Positions 34,980-46,984 of a stretch of 64,000 nucleotides of DNA are shown here, piece after piece (positions within the stretch are counted from its first letter, which is position 1; the number at the start of each line of letters is the position of its first letter). A model generated the notes under the pieces. That model ran no database searches. It worked only from the letters and a program-made list of their open reading frames with translations, and was not told the DNA's origin. The position numbers and the translations under genes are program-made. The stretch is from assembly GCF_003268775.1 (NCBI RefSeq), contig NZ_QLSU01000007.1, positions 186,001 through 250,000 on the forward strand. Reading direction: 5' to 3'. The stretch is from Paraburkholderia unamae (GTDB taxonomy: Bacteria; Pseudomonadota; Gammaproteobacteria; Burkholderiales; Burkholderiaceae).

Positions 34980-35864
34980 ATGAACGCACGCGGTTTCGAC
35001 CTCGCGCAGTTGCGCACGTTTATCGCCGTTACCGAGGCGGGCAGCGTCTCAGCGGGCTCGGAGCGGGTGTTTCTTTCGCAGTCGTCGGTGAGCGAGCAGT
35101 TGAAGAAGCTCGAGGAGCGCGTGGGCCAGCCGCTTTTCGTGCGCAGCAAGCAGGGCATGTCGGCCACGCCGGCCGGCGCGAAGCTGCTCGATCACGCGCG
35201 CCGCATCGTGGCGCTGTGCGACGCCGCGTTCGACGACATGCTCGGGCGTACGCTCGACGGCGAGGTGCGTATCGCCATCACGGACTACTACCGGCCGCAC
35301 GACGTGGCCGAAATCATCCGGCGCTTCGCGAGCCAGCACCCGCGTTTGCGCCTGCATGTGACGGTGCTGCCCAGCGCCGTAATCGACAGCACCGCCGACG
35401 GCAACGCCTTCGACATCGGACTCTCGCTGCGTCTCGTCGAGGAAGGCGGCCGCGCCGGCGGCGCGCGCCCGAGCACGGTGATCCGGCGCGAGAAACTCCT
35501 GTGGGTCGGCGCGGCGCAAACGCTGCGCGAGCGGCCCGCGCTCACGCCGCCCTGGCCGCTCGTGCTGCTGCCCGCCACCTGCCAGTTGCAGCGCCGCGTG
35601 GTGAAGCTGCTCGACGAGTCGCGCATGCCGTACCTGATCTCGCACTCGGCGTCGGGCGTGGCCGGCCTGCAACTCGCGTTGAAGGCCGGCCTGGGCATCT
35701 CGTGCCTGAACGAATCGGCGATCGGCGAAGGGGTGATGCCCTGCCCGGCCTCGTTCGGATTGCCGGTGTTGCCCGCGGCCGAATTCCATTTGCTGCCGGC
35801 CCGGCCCGGCGAAGCCGCGCACGTGACGAACGCGCGCGCGGCGCTTGCCGAACTGCTGGGCTAA
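34980..35864 (+). CDS. LysR-family transcriptional regulator
   Basis: This 294-aa LysR regulator has a helix-turn-helix at residues about 1-65 (FDLAQLRTFIAVTEAGSVSAGSERVFLSQSSVSEQLKKLEERVGQPLFVRSKQGM) and an effector domain from about 90 (LDGEVRIAITDYYRPHDVAEII, LKAGLGISCLNESAIGEGVM). AAGGA lies ten bases before the ATG. It is divergent from the MFS transporter and separated by the 21-bp palindrome, the classic LysR arrangement, so it most likely controls that transporter; the inducer is unknown. Confidence 0.92.
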   Translation: MNARGFDLAQLRTFIAVTEAGSVSAGSERVFLSQSSVSEQLKKLEERVGQPLFVRSKQGMSATPAGAKLLDHARRIVALCDAAFDDMLGRTLDGEVRIAITDYYRPHDVAEIIRRFASQHPRLRLHVTVLPSAVIDSTADGNAFDIGLSLRLVEEGGRAGGARPSTVIRREKLLWVGAAQTLRERPALTPPWPLVLLPATCQLQRRVVKLLDESRMPYLISHSASGVAGLQLALKAGLGISCLNESAIGEGVMPCPASFGLPVLPAAEFHLLPARPGEAAHVTNARAALAELLG

Positions 35865-35902
35865 CGCGCCGGGCGCAGCGGGGCGCGGCGCGGCCGGGTA
35901 GC

Positions 35903-36874
35903 TTAGCCCGCTGCCTGAACCAGCTCGGCGAAGCGCAGCAGGTCGACGTTGCCGCCCGAGATGAGCACGCCCACGCGCTTGCCGCGCACGTCCACCTTGC
36001 CGTGCAGCACCGCCGCCGCCGCGAGACAACCCGTGGGCTCGACCACGAGCTTCATGCGGCTTGCGAAGAACTTCATCGTCTCGACCAGTTCCGCGTCGCT
36101 CACCGTGACGATCTCGCTCACGCGCTCGCGGATCACCGCGAAGGTGTAGTTGCCGAGGTGCTGGGTCTGCGCGCCGTCGGCGAGCGTCTTCGGCGTGTCG
36201 ATATGGACGATCTCGCCGCTTTGCAGACTGCGCTGGCCGTCGTTGCCGGCCTCGGGCTCGACGCCGATCACGGTGCACGCGGGCGCGAGCGCATGGGCGG
36301 CCGTGGCGCAGCCCGACAGCAGCCCGCCGCCGCCGAGCGGCGTGAGCAGCAGGTCGAGCTCACCCGTTTCCTCGAACAGCTCTTTCGCGGCCGTGCCCTG
36401 CCCCGCCATCACGTGCGGATGGTCGTAGGGCGGAATCAGCGTGAGGCCGCGCTCTGCCGCGAGCCGCTGGCCGAGCGCCTCGCGGTCCTCGGTGTAGCGA
36501 TCGTAAAAGACGATCTCGCCGCCGTAGCCGCGCGTAGCCTCCACCTTCACCGAGGGCGCGTCGTGCGGCATCACGATCACGGCCTTCACGCCGAGCAGGC
36601 GTGCCGACAACGCAATCGCCTGCGCGTGATTGCCCGACGAGAACGTGATCACGCCACCCCCCTTCTGCTCCGGCGTGAACTGCGCAATCGCGTTATACGC
36701 GCCGCGAAACTTGAACGCACCCATGCGCTGGAGGTTCTCGCACTTGAAGAAAAGCTGCGCCCCCGTGCGTTCGTTCGCGGTGCGCGAGGTCAGAACCGGC
36801 GTGTGGTGCGCGACGCCACGCAGGCGTTCGTGGGCGGCGGCGACGTCTTCGAAGGTGATAGGCAGAGTGCTCAT
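35903..36874 (-). CDS. PLP-dependent threonine/serine dehydratase family enzyme
   Basis: This 323-aa fold-type II PLP enzyme deaminates L-threonine or L-serine, or racemises/dehydrates hydroxyaspartate as some close relatives do. The PLP-lysine motif is FKFRGAYNAIAQF near residue 55; SSGNHAQAIALSARLLG (phosphate and Asn contact), TPLGGGGLLSGCATA (glycine-rich phosphate loop) and LISGGNVD near the C-terminus are all present. It lacks the C-terminal ACT-like regulatory domain of biosynthetic IlvA, so it is the short catabolic type. Its ATG overlaps the stop of the PAS regulator gene (ATGA), so the regulator probably controls it. Confidence 0.92.
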   Translation of the reverse strand: MSTLPITFEDVAAAHERLRGVAHHTPVLTSRTANERTGAQLFFKCENLQRMGAFKFRGAYNAIAQFTPEQKGGGVITFSSGNHAQAIALSARLLGVKAVIVMPHDAPSVKVEATRGYGGEIVFYDRYTEDREALGQRLAAERGLTLIPPYDHPHVMAGQGTAAKELFEETGELDLLLTPLGGGGLLSGCATAAHALAPACTVIGVEPEAGNDGQRSLQSGEIVHIDTPKTLADGAQTQHLGNYTFAVIRERVSEIVTVSDAELVETMKFFASRMKLVVEPTGCLAAAAVLHGKVDVRGKRVGVLISGGNVDLLRFAELVQAAG

Positions 36875-37551
36875 GGTCGTTCTTCGGCTGGCAGGTAGGT
36901 GTAGACGGTCGAGCGCGCGACGCCGAGTGTGGCGGCCACGTCGGCGAGCGCATGACGAAGGTTCAGGAGGCCGCCGGAGGCGAGCTCGCGCACGGCCTCG
37001 CGGCGTTGGGCGAGCGTCATGCCGATGGGCGTCGTATTGCGCGCGGCGGCGAAGCGTTCGAGCGCCTCGCGCACGCAGCCCGCGCCGCGCGGCGCGAGCG
37101 TTTCTGACACGGGCGCGGCCGTGCCGGTCTGGATCAGCTGGCCGAGGCCCGCCGTCACCGCGCCGAGCAAAGACACGTCCATGTTCAGGCAGAGCGCCGC
37201 GACGTATTCGCCCGCGCTGTTTTTCAGCCCGATCGAGGTGCTCTTGGCCGGACGCCCGTCGGGAAAGCGATTCGGATAGTTCGGCACGACCTCGGGAAAA
37301 CCGGGGTCGGTGATGCGCGCGACGCCCATTTCGGTGGCGGCGTCGCCCACCTGGCGACCCGACAGGTTGTTCGCGATCGCCACAACCGAATGCTCGGGCC
37401 GCGTGAGGTCGTGCAGCACCACCTCGACGAGCGGCGCGAGCGTCTGGCCGAGCGCCTCGACGATCTTGCGCCCCTCGCGCAGGAGCAGCGCGTTTTCGTC
37501 GCCGGGCTGGCCGGAGCAGGTTTCACGGGATAGCTTCATGATATTGGACAT
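36871..37551 (-). CDS. YheO-type PAS/HTH transcriptional regulator
   Basis: This 226-aa protein combines a YheO-like PAS domain (about residues 25-135: LAPLVEVVLHDLTRPEHSVVAIANNLSGR, GLKNSAGEYVAALCLNMDVSLL) with a C-terminal helix-turn-helix of the HTH_22 type (LRHALADVAATLGVARSTVYTYL). This architecture is known from DauR-like regulators next to amino-acid catabolic genes. It overlaps and precedes the threonine dehydratase gene, so it probably regulates that operon in response to an amino acid. ATG 37551 is used; ATG 37539 is an alternative. Confidence 0.9.
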   Translation of the reverse strand: MSNIMKLSRETCSGQPGDENALLLREGRKIVEALGQTLAPLVEVVLHDLTRPEHSVVAIANNLSGRQVGDAATEMGVARITDPGFPEVVPNYPNRFPDGRPAKSTSIGLKNSAGEYVAALCLNMDVSLLGAVTAGLGQLIQTGTAAPVSETLAPRGAGCVREALERFAAARNTTPIGMTLAQRREAVRELASGGLLNLRHALADVAATLGVARSTVYTYLPAEERP

Positions 37552-37577
37552 TTTGGCAGTTTATGACTGAATGTCAA
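37544..37577. promoter_or_regulatory. Dyad at the PAS regulator promoter
   Basis: TTGGACATT and AATGTCAA face each other across 17 bp, with one extra base in the first arm, and overlap the start codon. On the minus strand the outer arm also reads TTGACA, a consensus -35. It is a candidate self-regulation site. Confidence 0.45.
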
Positions 37578-37625
37578 TCGCTTCTGGTTCACGTCGGCTG
37601 CGTCACGCCGGGTCACCCGGCACGC

Positions 37626-37653
37626 GAAAAAAAACCTCGCCCGAAGGCGAGGT
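37626..37653 (-). terminator. Rho-independent terminator of hcp-hcr
   Basis: Stem ACCTCGCC/GGCGAGGT with a TTCG loop on the minus strand is followed by eight T, 46 bp beyond the reductase stop. Confidence 0.92.
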
Positions 37654-37698
37654 CAACACTGACACGGGAAAAACACGAAGCAAGACGCTGCGCCCCGC

Positions 37699-38766
37699 TC
37701 AAACGGTGAAGCGCTCGCTGACGAACTGCGCGGACGGCACGCGCGAGCGCGCCGCCACCGCCTGCGCGGCGCTCACCATGGCGGGCGGACCACAGACGTA
37801 GATGTCGGGCATCGCCGCCGACGTTGCCACCGAAGTTGCCGCCGAAGTTGCCACCGACGTTGCCACGGCCGCGAGCCCGGCCGCGAGCGCATCGACGGGC
37901 GTGCCGTGCGCACCCTCCCAGGCATCGTCCGGCTCGCGCACGCAAAGCTCGACATGCAACTGCGGCAGCGCCGCGCGCAGCGCATCGAGTTCGTCGAGCA
38001 TGAAAAGCTCGCTCTCGCGATTCACGCCGAAGAAAAGCCGCGCATCGTTCATCTCGCCGTAGTCGGCCATGCGGCGCAGCATCGAAAGCACGGGCGCGAG
38101 GCCGGTGCCGCCCGCCACGAACCAGCGCGGACGCAGACTGTCGGCGATCAGGCCGAAGCCGCCTTGCGGGCCGTGCACGGTGAGCCGGTCGCCCGGCTGC
38201 GCGCGCTCGCGCAGGTACGCCGAAAATTCGCCCTCCGGCCGCAGCCGGATCAGGAACTCCAGCCGCCCTTCCCAGTTGCTCGTGTTGGCGAGCGAGAACG
38301 GCCGCCGCACGCCGCCCTCGGGCAACGCCAGCTCGACGAACTGGCCCGCTTCGAATTCGGCGGCGCTGCCGCTGGCGTCGTCGGGCTCGAGATGCAGTTC
38401 GAGGCGGCGCGTGTCGTCGGCGATCGTCTCCAGCGCAACGATGCGCGCCGCGCGCACCGCCACCGGCTGGAGCAGCACCTTCGTGTGGTCGTACGGCGCG
38501 GCCACGCGCAGGTCGGCCGAAGGCGTCGTTCGGCACAGCAGGACCGCGCGCGGCTCGTCGGCCGGTAACGCGTCGGCGCTGTGCTCGCCGAGCGTATACG
38601 CGCCTTCGGTCACGGTGGCATGGCACGCGCCGCAGCTACCGCGCCGGCACTGCGACGGCAGCGTGATGTCCGCCGCCGCGGCCGCCGCCAGCACGTCCTG
38701 CCCCGGCTCGCACGCGAAGCCGAACGCCTGACCGTCGCGCGTGGTGAGCTCGATCTGATAACTCAT
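37699..38766 (-). CDS. hcr: NADH oxidoreductase partner of hybrid-cluster protein (2Fe-2S, FAD)
   Basis: This 355-aa electron-transfer flavoprotein passes electrons from NADH to Hcp. From N- to C-terminus it has a plant-type ferredoxin domain with Cys40, Cys45, Cys48 and Cys78 (SQCRRGSCGACHA ... VLLCRT), an FAD domain with RPFSLANT (about 170), and an NAD domain with VAGGTGLAPVLSML and the terminal YVCGPPAMV. The ferredoxin module is N-terminal, unlike the C-terminal position in E. coli Hcr, but like CDP-6-deoxyglucoseen reductase-type proteins. The gene is 17 bp after hcp, which defines its role. A four-unit ATSV/ATSA repeat is inserted in the NAD domain just before the final strand. Confidence 0.88.
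   Translation of the reverse strand: MSYQIELTTRDGQAFGFACEPGQDVLAAAAAADITLPSQCRRGSCGACHATVTEGAYTLGEHSADALPADEPRAVLLCRTTPSADLRVAAPYDHTKVLLQPVAVRAARIVALETIADDTRRLELHLEPDDASGSAAEFEAGQFVELALPEGGVRRPFSLANTSNWEGRLEFLIRLRPEGEFSAYLRERAQPGDRLTVHGPQGGFGLIADSLRPRWFVAGGTGLAPVLSMLRRMADYGEMNDARLFFGVNRESELFMLDELDALRAALPQLHVELCVREPDDAWEGAHGTPVDALAAGLAAVATSVATSAATSVATSAAMPDIYVCGPPAMVSAAQAVAARSRVPSAQFVSERFTV
37819..37866 (-). repeat. Four 12-bp tandem units inside hcr
   Basis: Four consecutive 12-bp units of the type CGACGTTGCCAC/CGAAGTTGCCGC encode VATS/AATS repeats, in frame, in a surface position between core elements of the NAD-binding domain. Copy number could change without frameshift. Confidence 0.85.
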
Positions 38767-38783
38767 GACACTCGCTCCCCCGC

Positions 38784-40451
38784 TCAGGCGGCCTTGCGGG
38801 CGAGCGCCGCGTTCAGGTCCGCTTGCGCGTCGCCGATCGGCGAGATGCCGAACTGCTTGACGAGGATGTCGAGCACATTCGGCGTGAGGAAGGCCGGCAA
38901 CGTCGGTCCGAGATGGATGTTGCGCAGACCGAGCGCGAGCAGCGTGAGCAGCACTGCCGCGGCCTTCTGCTCGAACCACGACACCACGAGCGTGAGCGGG
39001 AGGTCGTTCACGCCGCAGTCGAACGCCTTGGAAAGCGCGACGGCGATCTGGATCGCGGAGTAGCTGTCGTTGCACTGGCCGAGATCGAGCAGGCGCGGAA
39101 TGCCGCCGATGTCGCCGAACTCGTGGCGGTTGAAGCGGTACTTGTTGCAGCCGAGCGTCATGACGACGGTGTCGTCGGGCGCGCCTTGCGCGAACTCGGT
39201 GTAGTAGTTGCGGCCGGGCGCGGCGCCGTCGCAGCCGCCGATCAGGAAGAAGTGGCGGATCTGGCCGGCCTTCACAGCGTCGATCACCTTGTCCGCCACG
39301 CCGAGCACCGTGTTGCGCGCGAAGCCAATCGTGATGGTTTCCTCGGGCGCCGTTTCGCGGAAGCCCGGCAGCGCGAGCGCGGCCTGCACGACCGGCGCGA
39401 ACGCGTGATGTTCGAGGTGGCGCACGCCGGCCCAGCCCACCGGCCCGGTCGTGAAGATGCGCTGGCGATACTGCGGCAGCGGCTCGATCAGGCAGTTGGA
39501 CGTCATCAGGATCGGGCCGGGGAAGTTCGCGAAGTCCGATTGCTGGTCCTGCCAGGCGCCGCCGTAGTTGCCGGCGAGATGCGGATACGCCTTGAACTTC
39601 GGATAAGCATGGGCGGGTAGCATTTCGCCGTGCGTGTAGACCTGCACGCCGGTACCCTGGGTCGCTTCGAGCAGCGCCTCCAGATCGCCGAGATCGTGGC
39701 CCGAGACCAGAATCGCCTTGCCCGCGGCCGGCGTCACGCGCACGGCGGTGGGTTCAGGCATGCCGAAGCGGCCCGTGTTCGCCGCGTCGAGCAGTTCCAT
39801 CACCTTCAGATTGAGGTTGCCGAGCGCGAGCGCATGTTCGAGCAGGTCGCCGGCCTGGGTGGGATCGCTCGCGAGAAACACCAGCGCCGCCTCCACGCCC
39901 GCATAGACTTCTTCGCTCTCGTAGCCGAGCACGCGCGCGTGATGGGCATAGGCGCACACGCCCTTCAAGCCGTAGAGCACGAGCGCGCGCAAGCCCACGA
40001 CGTCTTCGCCCACGGCGGGCAGCCCGGCCTGGATGCCGACGCGCGCGGCCTGCGCCTGGAGTTCGGCGAGATCGTTGCCCGGCTGCCATTGCGCGGGGCC
40101 TGCCGGTTCTTGCACGGCCACGCCTTGAGCGAGCGCGAGCGCCGCGCAGCCGGCCTTCAGGCGGTCGCGATGCTGGGCGGCCTCGCGCAGCATCGCCACG
40201 AAACGGCTCGCGTTGAAGTTGACATTGGTGAGCGTCGTGAACAGCGCGTAGAGCATGAAACGATCGGCTTCGCGATCGGGGCTGCCGAGGCTGCGCGCCA
40301 GCGCGCCGTACTGTGCGATGCCCTTGGCCGCGTAAATCAGCAGGTCTTGCAGATCGGCGGTCGTGGCGTCCTTGCCGCAGTTGCCCTTGGCCGAGGCGCA
40401 CCCCGGTGTGGCCTGGGTACGGTCGGTCTGTTCACATTGATAGCAAAACAC
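38784..40451 (-). CDS. hcp: Hybrid-cluster protein (hydroxylamine/nitric oxide reductase)
   Basis: This 555-aa cytoplasmic iron-sulfur protein contains the hybrid 4Fe-2S-2O cluster; Hcp proteins reduce nitric oxide to nitrous oxide and hydroxylamine to ammonia and mediate S-nitrosation. The N-terminal cluster cysteines are Cys3, Cys6, Cys18 and Cys25 (CYQCEQT ... GCASAKGNC), the class found in enterobacteria. Hybrid-cluster ligands lie in [39 protein letters not shown] and [12 protein letters not shown]. It is the first gene of an operon with hcr and has an NsrR-type box about 80 bp upstream, so it is probably induced by nitric oxide. Confidence 0.96.
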   Translation of the reverse strand: MFCYQCEQTDRTQATPGCASAKGNCGKDATTADLQDLLIYAAKGIAQYGALARSLGSPDREADRFMLYALFTTLTNVNFNASRFVAMLREAAQHRDRLKAGCAALALAQGVAVQEPAGPAQWQPGNDLAELQAQAARVGIQAGLPAVGEDVVGLRALVLYGLKGVCAYAHHARVLGYESEEVYAGVEAALVFLASDPTQAGDLLEHALALGNLNLKVMELLDAANTGRFGMPEPTAVRVTPAAGKAILVSGHDLGDLEALLEATQGTGVQVYTHGEMLPAHAYPKFKAYPHLAGNYGGAWQDQQSDFANFPGPILMTSNCLIEPLPQYRQRIFTTGPVGWAGVRHLEHHAFAPVVQAALALPGFRETAPEETITIGFARNTVLGVADKVIDAVKAGQIRHFFLIGGCDGAAPGRNYYTEFAQGAPDDTVVMTLGCNKYRFNRHEFGDIGGIPRLLDLGQCNDSYSAIQIAVALSKAFDCGVNDLPLTLVVSWFEQKAAAVLLTLLALGLRNIHLGPTLPAFLTPNVLDILVKQFGISPIGDAQADLNAALARKAA

Positions 40452-40531
40452 GGCTTGCTCCTTTCCTTGTGGGGATCACGGCGATGGTCTGAGCGCCTGG
40501 TACGCTGTGGGATCGACCTGCGCTCTCTTGT

Positions 40532-40554
40532 AAGATGCAAATTAAATGCATCTT
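40532..40554. promoter_or_regulatory. NsrR-type operator upstream of hcp
   Basis: Eight-base perfect arms AAGATGCA and TGCATCTT enclose an AT-only 7-bp centre, 80-100 bp before the hcp start. This matches the known NsrR consensus of AAGATGYA arms at this spacing. NsrR is a nitric-oxide-sensing repressor whose most conserved target is hcp. It likely overlaps the promoter. Confidence 0.9.
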
Positions 40555-40715
40555 TTTTATGGTGACTCGCCGACGGGAGTTTTGCCGTGACAAAAATCAG
40601 AAAAAGCGCCGGTTCCGGCGCACAAACGCCCAAGTGGGCGCAAACGTCGCAGCGGGTCGCGGTACATCGCGCATTGCGCCCGGCTTGCCAGAGTCACCTG
40701 GTGCGCACCGGCGAA

Positions 40716-40756
40716 TGAAAAAGCCCCGGCTCGACCATGCGGTCGAGCCGGGGCTT
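40716..40756 (-). terminator. Strong terminator after ssb
   Basis: A perfect 16-bp stem (arms at 40721-40736 and 40741-40756, ATGC loop) is followed on the minus strand by a run of T. It lies 28 bp beyond the ssb stop. Confidence 0.9.
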
Positions 40757-40783
40757 CAGGTCCGGCAGATTCGTTCGGACGAT

Positions 40784-41323
40784 TTAGAACGGGATATCGT
40801 CGTCCATCTCGTCGAAGCCGCCACCGGCCGGCGCGCTCGAACGGCCGCCGCCCGCGCCACCGCCGCTCGAACGCGGCGCACCGCCGCCGCTGTTGCCACC
40901 TGCGGCACGGCCGCCGCCGCGCGGCGCCGACGGTTCGCGGCTGTAGCCGCCGTCGTCGCCCATGTCGCTACCTGCCGACGCGCCGCCGCTGCGGCCGCCC
41001 AGCATCTGCATCTGGTCGGCGACGATTTCCGTCGAGTAACGGTCGGTGCCGTCCTGCGCTTGCCACTTGCGCGTGCGGATGCGGCCTTCGATATACACCG
41101 ACGAGCCCTTCTTCAGGTACTCCGAGACGATCTCGGCCAGACGGCCGAAGAACGCCACGCGGTGCCATTCGGTCATTTCCTTGAACTCGCCGGACGCCTT
41201 GTCCTTATAGCGGTCGGTCGTCGCGAGGCGAATGTTCGCCACGGCGTCGCCGCTCGGCAGATAGCGCACTTCCGGCTCGGCGCCGAGGTTGCCGACGAGG
41301 ATCACCTTGTTCACGGATGCCAT
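40784..41323 (-). CDS. ssb: Single-stranded DNA-binding protein
   Basis: This 179-aa SSB protects single-stranded DNA during replication and repair and recruits partner enzymes. The N-terminal OB fold (about residues 1-110) starts [34 protein letters not shown] and includes [32 protein letters not shown]. The centre is a Gly/Ser/Ala-rich flexible linker, and the C-terminus is the acidic DDDIPF tip that binds partner proteins. AGGAGA precedes the ATG. It has its own terminator and follows an MFS gene on the same strand. Confidence 0.97.
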   Translation of the reverse strand: MASVNKVILVGNLGAEPEVRYLPSGDAVANIRLATTDRYKDKASGEFKEMTEWHRVAFFGRLAEIVSEYLKKGSSVYIEGRIRTRKWQAQDGTDRYSTEIVADQMQMLGGRSGGASAGSDMGDDGGYSREPSAPRGGGRAAGGNSGGGAPRSSGGGAGGGRSSAPAGGGFDEMDDDIPF

Positions 41324-41459
41324 GAATATTCTCCTGTTTGATTCCGTTGCGAGGAGCGGCCGCGCGGTACGCGCCGGCGAGCGCCCGATGTATCAGGCGC
41401 CTTCACCGGTCGCGGACCGCCTCCGCGAATTGCGTTGCTGTGAACCGTTGTTGGTTCGC

Positions 41460-42665
41460 TCAGGTTCGACTTGAGGCCCGCTTGGGCGGCGCCTTCATAT
41501 TGGCCGCGATTATAAGCCAGCACAAGACGAGTCCCGAGCAGGCGTAAAACACCGCGCTCGCGCCCTCGTGCTTGAGCAGATAACCGCCCACCACGCCGCC
41601 GAGCGCGAGCCCGATCGACTGCGTGGTGTTGTACACGCCCGTGGCCGCGCCCTTGCGGTTGCCCGGCGCGAGCTTGGAAACCAGCGAGGGCTGCGACGCT
41701 TCCAGAATATTGAAGCCAAGGAAGTACACGAACAGCACGGCCGACACAATGACAAGTGTATGCGCGAGCGAGCCGAGCAACAGCTGGCCGATCAGGATAA
41801 GACCGATGGCCGAAACGAGCACGGCCTTCATCTTGCCCCGCTTCTCCGCCGCGATGATGGCGGGCACCATCAGGACGAACGCGAGGCCCATGACGGGCAG
41901 GTAAATCTTCCAGTGCGAGGCGACCGGCAGGCCCGCATCCACGAGCAGGCGCGGCACCACGAGAAAGAGCGCGGTTTGCGTGGCGTGCAGCACGAGCACG
42001 CCGAAGTTCAGGCGCAGCAGTTCGACGTTGTGCAGCACCTCGGCGAACGGGGCGCGCACGTGCACGGGCTTGCTGGGCGCGTCGGGCACGACCCAGATCA
42101 CCACAGCCACCGCGAGAATCGAGAACACGCCGACCAGCGTGAACAGGCCGCTCATGCCGAGCCAGTGGAACACGATGGGCGCGCCCACGATGGCCACGGC
42201 GAACGACATGCCGATCGAGCCGCCCACCATCGCCATGGCCTTGGTGCGGTGCTCCTCGGCGGTCAGGTCGGCGATGAACGCGAGCACCGCCGACGACACG
42301 GCACCCATGCCCTGAATCACCCGCCCGACGATGATCCACACCATGTCGTGCGCGCCGGCCGCGACGAAACTGCCGATCGCGAAGATGATGAGACCGGCGG
42401 CGATGACGGGCTTGCGGCCCACCATGTCCGACACCCAGCCGTAGAAAATATAGAGGAGCGACTGCGTGACGCCGTACGCGCCGAGCGCGATACCGACCAG
42501 CAAGAGGTTGTCGCCGCCGGGAATGGTTTTCGCGTAGACGGAAAACACCGGCATGATCATGAACAGACCCAGCATGCGCAGCGCGAAGATCGCCGCGAGC
42601 GATACGGTCGCGCGCAGTTCGGGCGCGCTCATGCGTGAGGAAGTAGCGGGTGAGTTGGAGGACAT
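41460..42665 (-). CDS. MFS transporter between ssb and uvrA
   Basis: This is a 401-aa, 12-helix drug-efflux-like MFS protein. Motif A is GWVSDMVGRKPVIAAG, motif B-like GRVIQGMGAVSSAVLAFIADLTAEEHRTKAMAMVGGSIGMSFA and motif C-like GAPIVFHWLGMSGLF follow, and the second half has AAEKRGKMKAVL and SKLAPGNRKGAATGVYNTTQSIGLALGGVVGGYLL. Related proteins next to ssb in beta-proteobacteria have no proven substrate. ATG 42665 and ATG 42632 both fit; the longer one is given. It is divergent from uvrA and 136 bp upstream of ssb, with which it may be co-transcribed. Confidence 0.9.
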   Translation of the reverse strand: MSSNSPATSSRMSAPELRATVSLAAIFALRMLGLFMIMPVFSVYAKTIPGGDNLLLVGIALGAYGVTQSLLYIFYGWVSDMVGRKPVIAAGLIIFAIGSFVAAGAHDMVWIIVGRVIQGMGAVSSAVLAFIADLTAEEHRTKAMAMVGGSIGMSFAVAIVGAPIVFHWLGMSGLFTLVGVFSILAVAVVIWVVPDAPSKPVHVRAPFAEVLHNVELLRLNFGVLVLHATQTALFLVVPRLLVDAGLPVASHWKIYLPVMGLAFVLMVPAIIAAEKRGKMKAVLVSAIGLILIGQLLLGSLAHTLVIVSAVLFVYFLGFNILEASQPSLVSKLAPGNRKGAATGVYNTTQSIGLALGGVVGGYLLKHEGASAVFYACSGLVLCWLIIAANMKAPPKRASSRT

Positions 42666-42893
42666 CGGAGCGTTGTGGGTTTGGGCTGCTGCTTTTGACC
42701 GCAACTGCCCGCACGTTGAAGACCGGACCAAACCGGACCACGCGCGGACCAGGCGGACGCTCCCTGACGCGCCTCTTTCGAGGCCCTTGCACTTGCCGCT
42801 CCGGGCCCTTTCAAAGACCGTCAGCAAGCCGTAACGGCGGTCTGGAAAAGTCGTTATAGTAGCAGGTTTGGTTTCCCTTTCTCCCGCAGGTTC

Positions 42894-45785
<2,892 letters not shown>

Positions 45786-45816
45786 GCAGTAGAAATAGCT
45801 GCGGCAACAACGGGTT

Positions 45817-45834
45817 GGGGACGCTTGCGTCCCC
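45817..45834. terminator. Short hairpin downstream of uvrA
   Basis: GGGGACGC and GCGTCCCC form an 8-bp stem about 30 bp past the uvrA stop, without a clear T-run. It may be a weak terminator or an mRNA end structure before the next gene. Confidence 0.4.
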
Positions 45835-45861
45835 GTGGTTTGGGGACGGAATACACCGAAA

Positions 45862-46947
45862 ATGGTCAAGCGCAACGAAGCGACCGAAGATAAACAGGTG
45901 CGCGATCTGCGGCCAAGGCCGGTCAGGCTCACGAGCGACATGAGCCTGCCGAAGCTTTCGGCAGTGGAGATCGGCAGCTATATGGCCGCGCTCGCCGGTA
46001 TGTGGGCGGTGCTGCACCTGAACCTGCTCGGCGCGCTGCTCGCAGGCATGCTCGTCTTCCAGCTGGTCCACACCATCTCGCCGCTCATCGAGCGGCGCAT
46101 GTCGAGCAGCCGCGCGCGCTGGCTTTCGGTGGTGCTGGTCTCCATCGTGATCGTGGGCGTGCTCACGGGCCTCACGGTGGGCGTGATCGAGCAGTTCGAG
46201 AACGACGTGCCGAGCGTGCAGAAGGTCATGGCGCAGATGATGACCTTCGTCGACCAGGCGCGCAGTCGCATTCCTGAATCCATCGCCGCCTATCTGCCGG
46301 TGGATGTCGCCCAGATGAAGCTCAAGGCGCTCGCGCTCATGCACGAGCACGCCACCCAGCTTGGCCAGGGCGGCAAGAACGCCGCGCGCATTTTCGGGCA
46401 TATCGTGATCGGCATGATCATCGGCGCGATCATCGCCATCGGCGCGCAGAAGAACGCCACGCGGCTACCGCTTTCCACGGCGTTCGTCGCGCGCGTCTCG
46501 CGTTTCGCCGACGCATTCCGCCGCATCGTGTTCGCCCAGGTGAAGATCTCGGCCATCAACACGGTGTTCACCGGCCTCTTCCTGCTGCTCGTGCTGCCGC
46601 TCTTTCACGCGCCGCTGCCGCTCGCGAAGATGCTGGTCGTGGTGACTTTCGTGGTGGGCCTGCTGCCCGTGATCGGCAACCTGATCTCGAACACGCTGAT
46701 CGTCGCCATCGCGCTCACCGTGAGCCTGCCGGCCGCCGTCACAGCGCTCGCGTTCCTCATCGTCATCCACAAGCTCGAATACTTCCTGAACGCGCGCATC
46801 GTGGGCGGCCAGATCGAGGCGCGCACATGGGAGCTGCTCGTCGCGATGCTCGTGATGGAAGCCGCGTTCGGCATTCAGGGCGTGATCGCCGCGCCCATTT
46901 TCTACGCCTATATGAAGCGCGAGCTGATTTATCTGCGGCTCGTCTGA
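45862..46947 (+). CDS. AI-2E family transporter (PerM/TqsA type)
   Basis: This 361-aa inner-membrane protein of the AI-2 exporter (formerly UPF0118/PerM) family has about seven to eight membrane helices. A first pair lies around residues 40-75 (YMAALAGMWAVLHLNLLGALLAGMLVF), then WLSVVLVSIVIVGVLTGLTVGVI, a periplasmic segment, FGHIVIGMIIGAIIAI, and the characteristic late block VTFVVGLLPVIGNLISNTLIVAIAL and EYFLNARIVGGQIEARTWELLVAMLVMEAAFGIQGVIAAPIFYAY. Some relatives export AI-2, others have different or unknown cargo. ATG 45862 is used; a GTG at 45835 and an ATG at 45940 are alternatives. It follows uvrA by 76 bp and converges on narL. Confidence 0.9.
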   Translation: MVKRNEATEDKQVRDLRPRPVRLTSDMSLPKLSAVEIGSYMAALAGMWAVLHLNLLGALLAGMLVFQLVHTISPLIERRMSSSRARWLSVVLVSIVIVGVLTGLTVGVIEQFENDVPSVQKVMAQMMTFVDQARSRIPESIAAYLPVDVAQMKLKALALMHEHATQLGQGGKNAARIFGHIVIGMIIGAIIAIGAQKNATRLPLSTAFVARVSRFADAFRRIVFAQVKISAINTVFTGLFLLLVLPLFHAPLPLAKMLVVVTFVVGLLPVIGNLISNTLIVAIALTVSLPAAVTALAFLIVIHKLEYFLNARIVGGQIEARTWELLVAMLVMEAAFGIQGVIAAPIFYAYMKRELIYLRLV

Positions 46948-46984
46948 GCCGCCTTCCGCCTGCGCCCGGCTCGGGCGGGCGGCC

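Noticed and set aside
42666..42893. Possible LexA box before uvrA
   Set aside because: No CTGT-N8-ACAG-like dyad was found. Three GGACCA repeats at about 42722-42750 are present, but they match no known operator.
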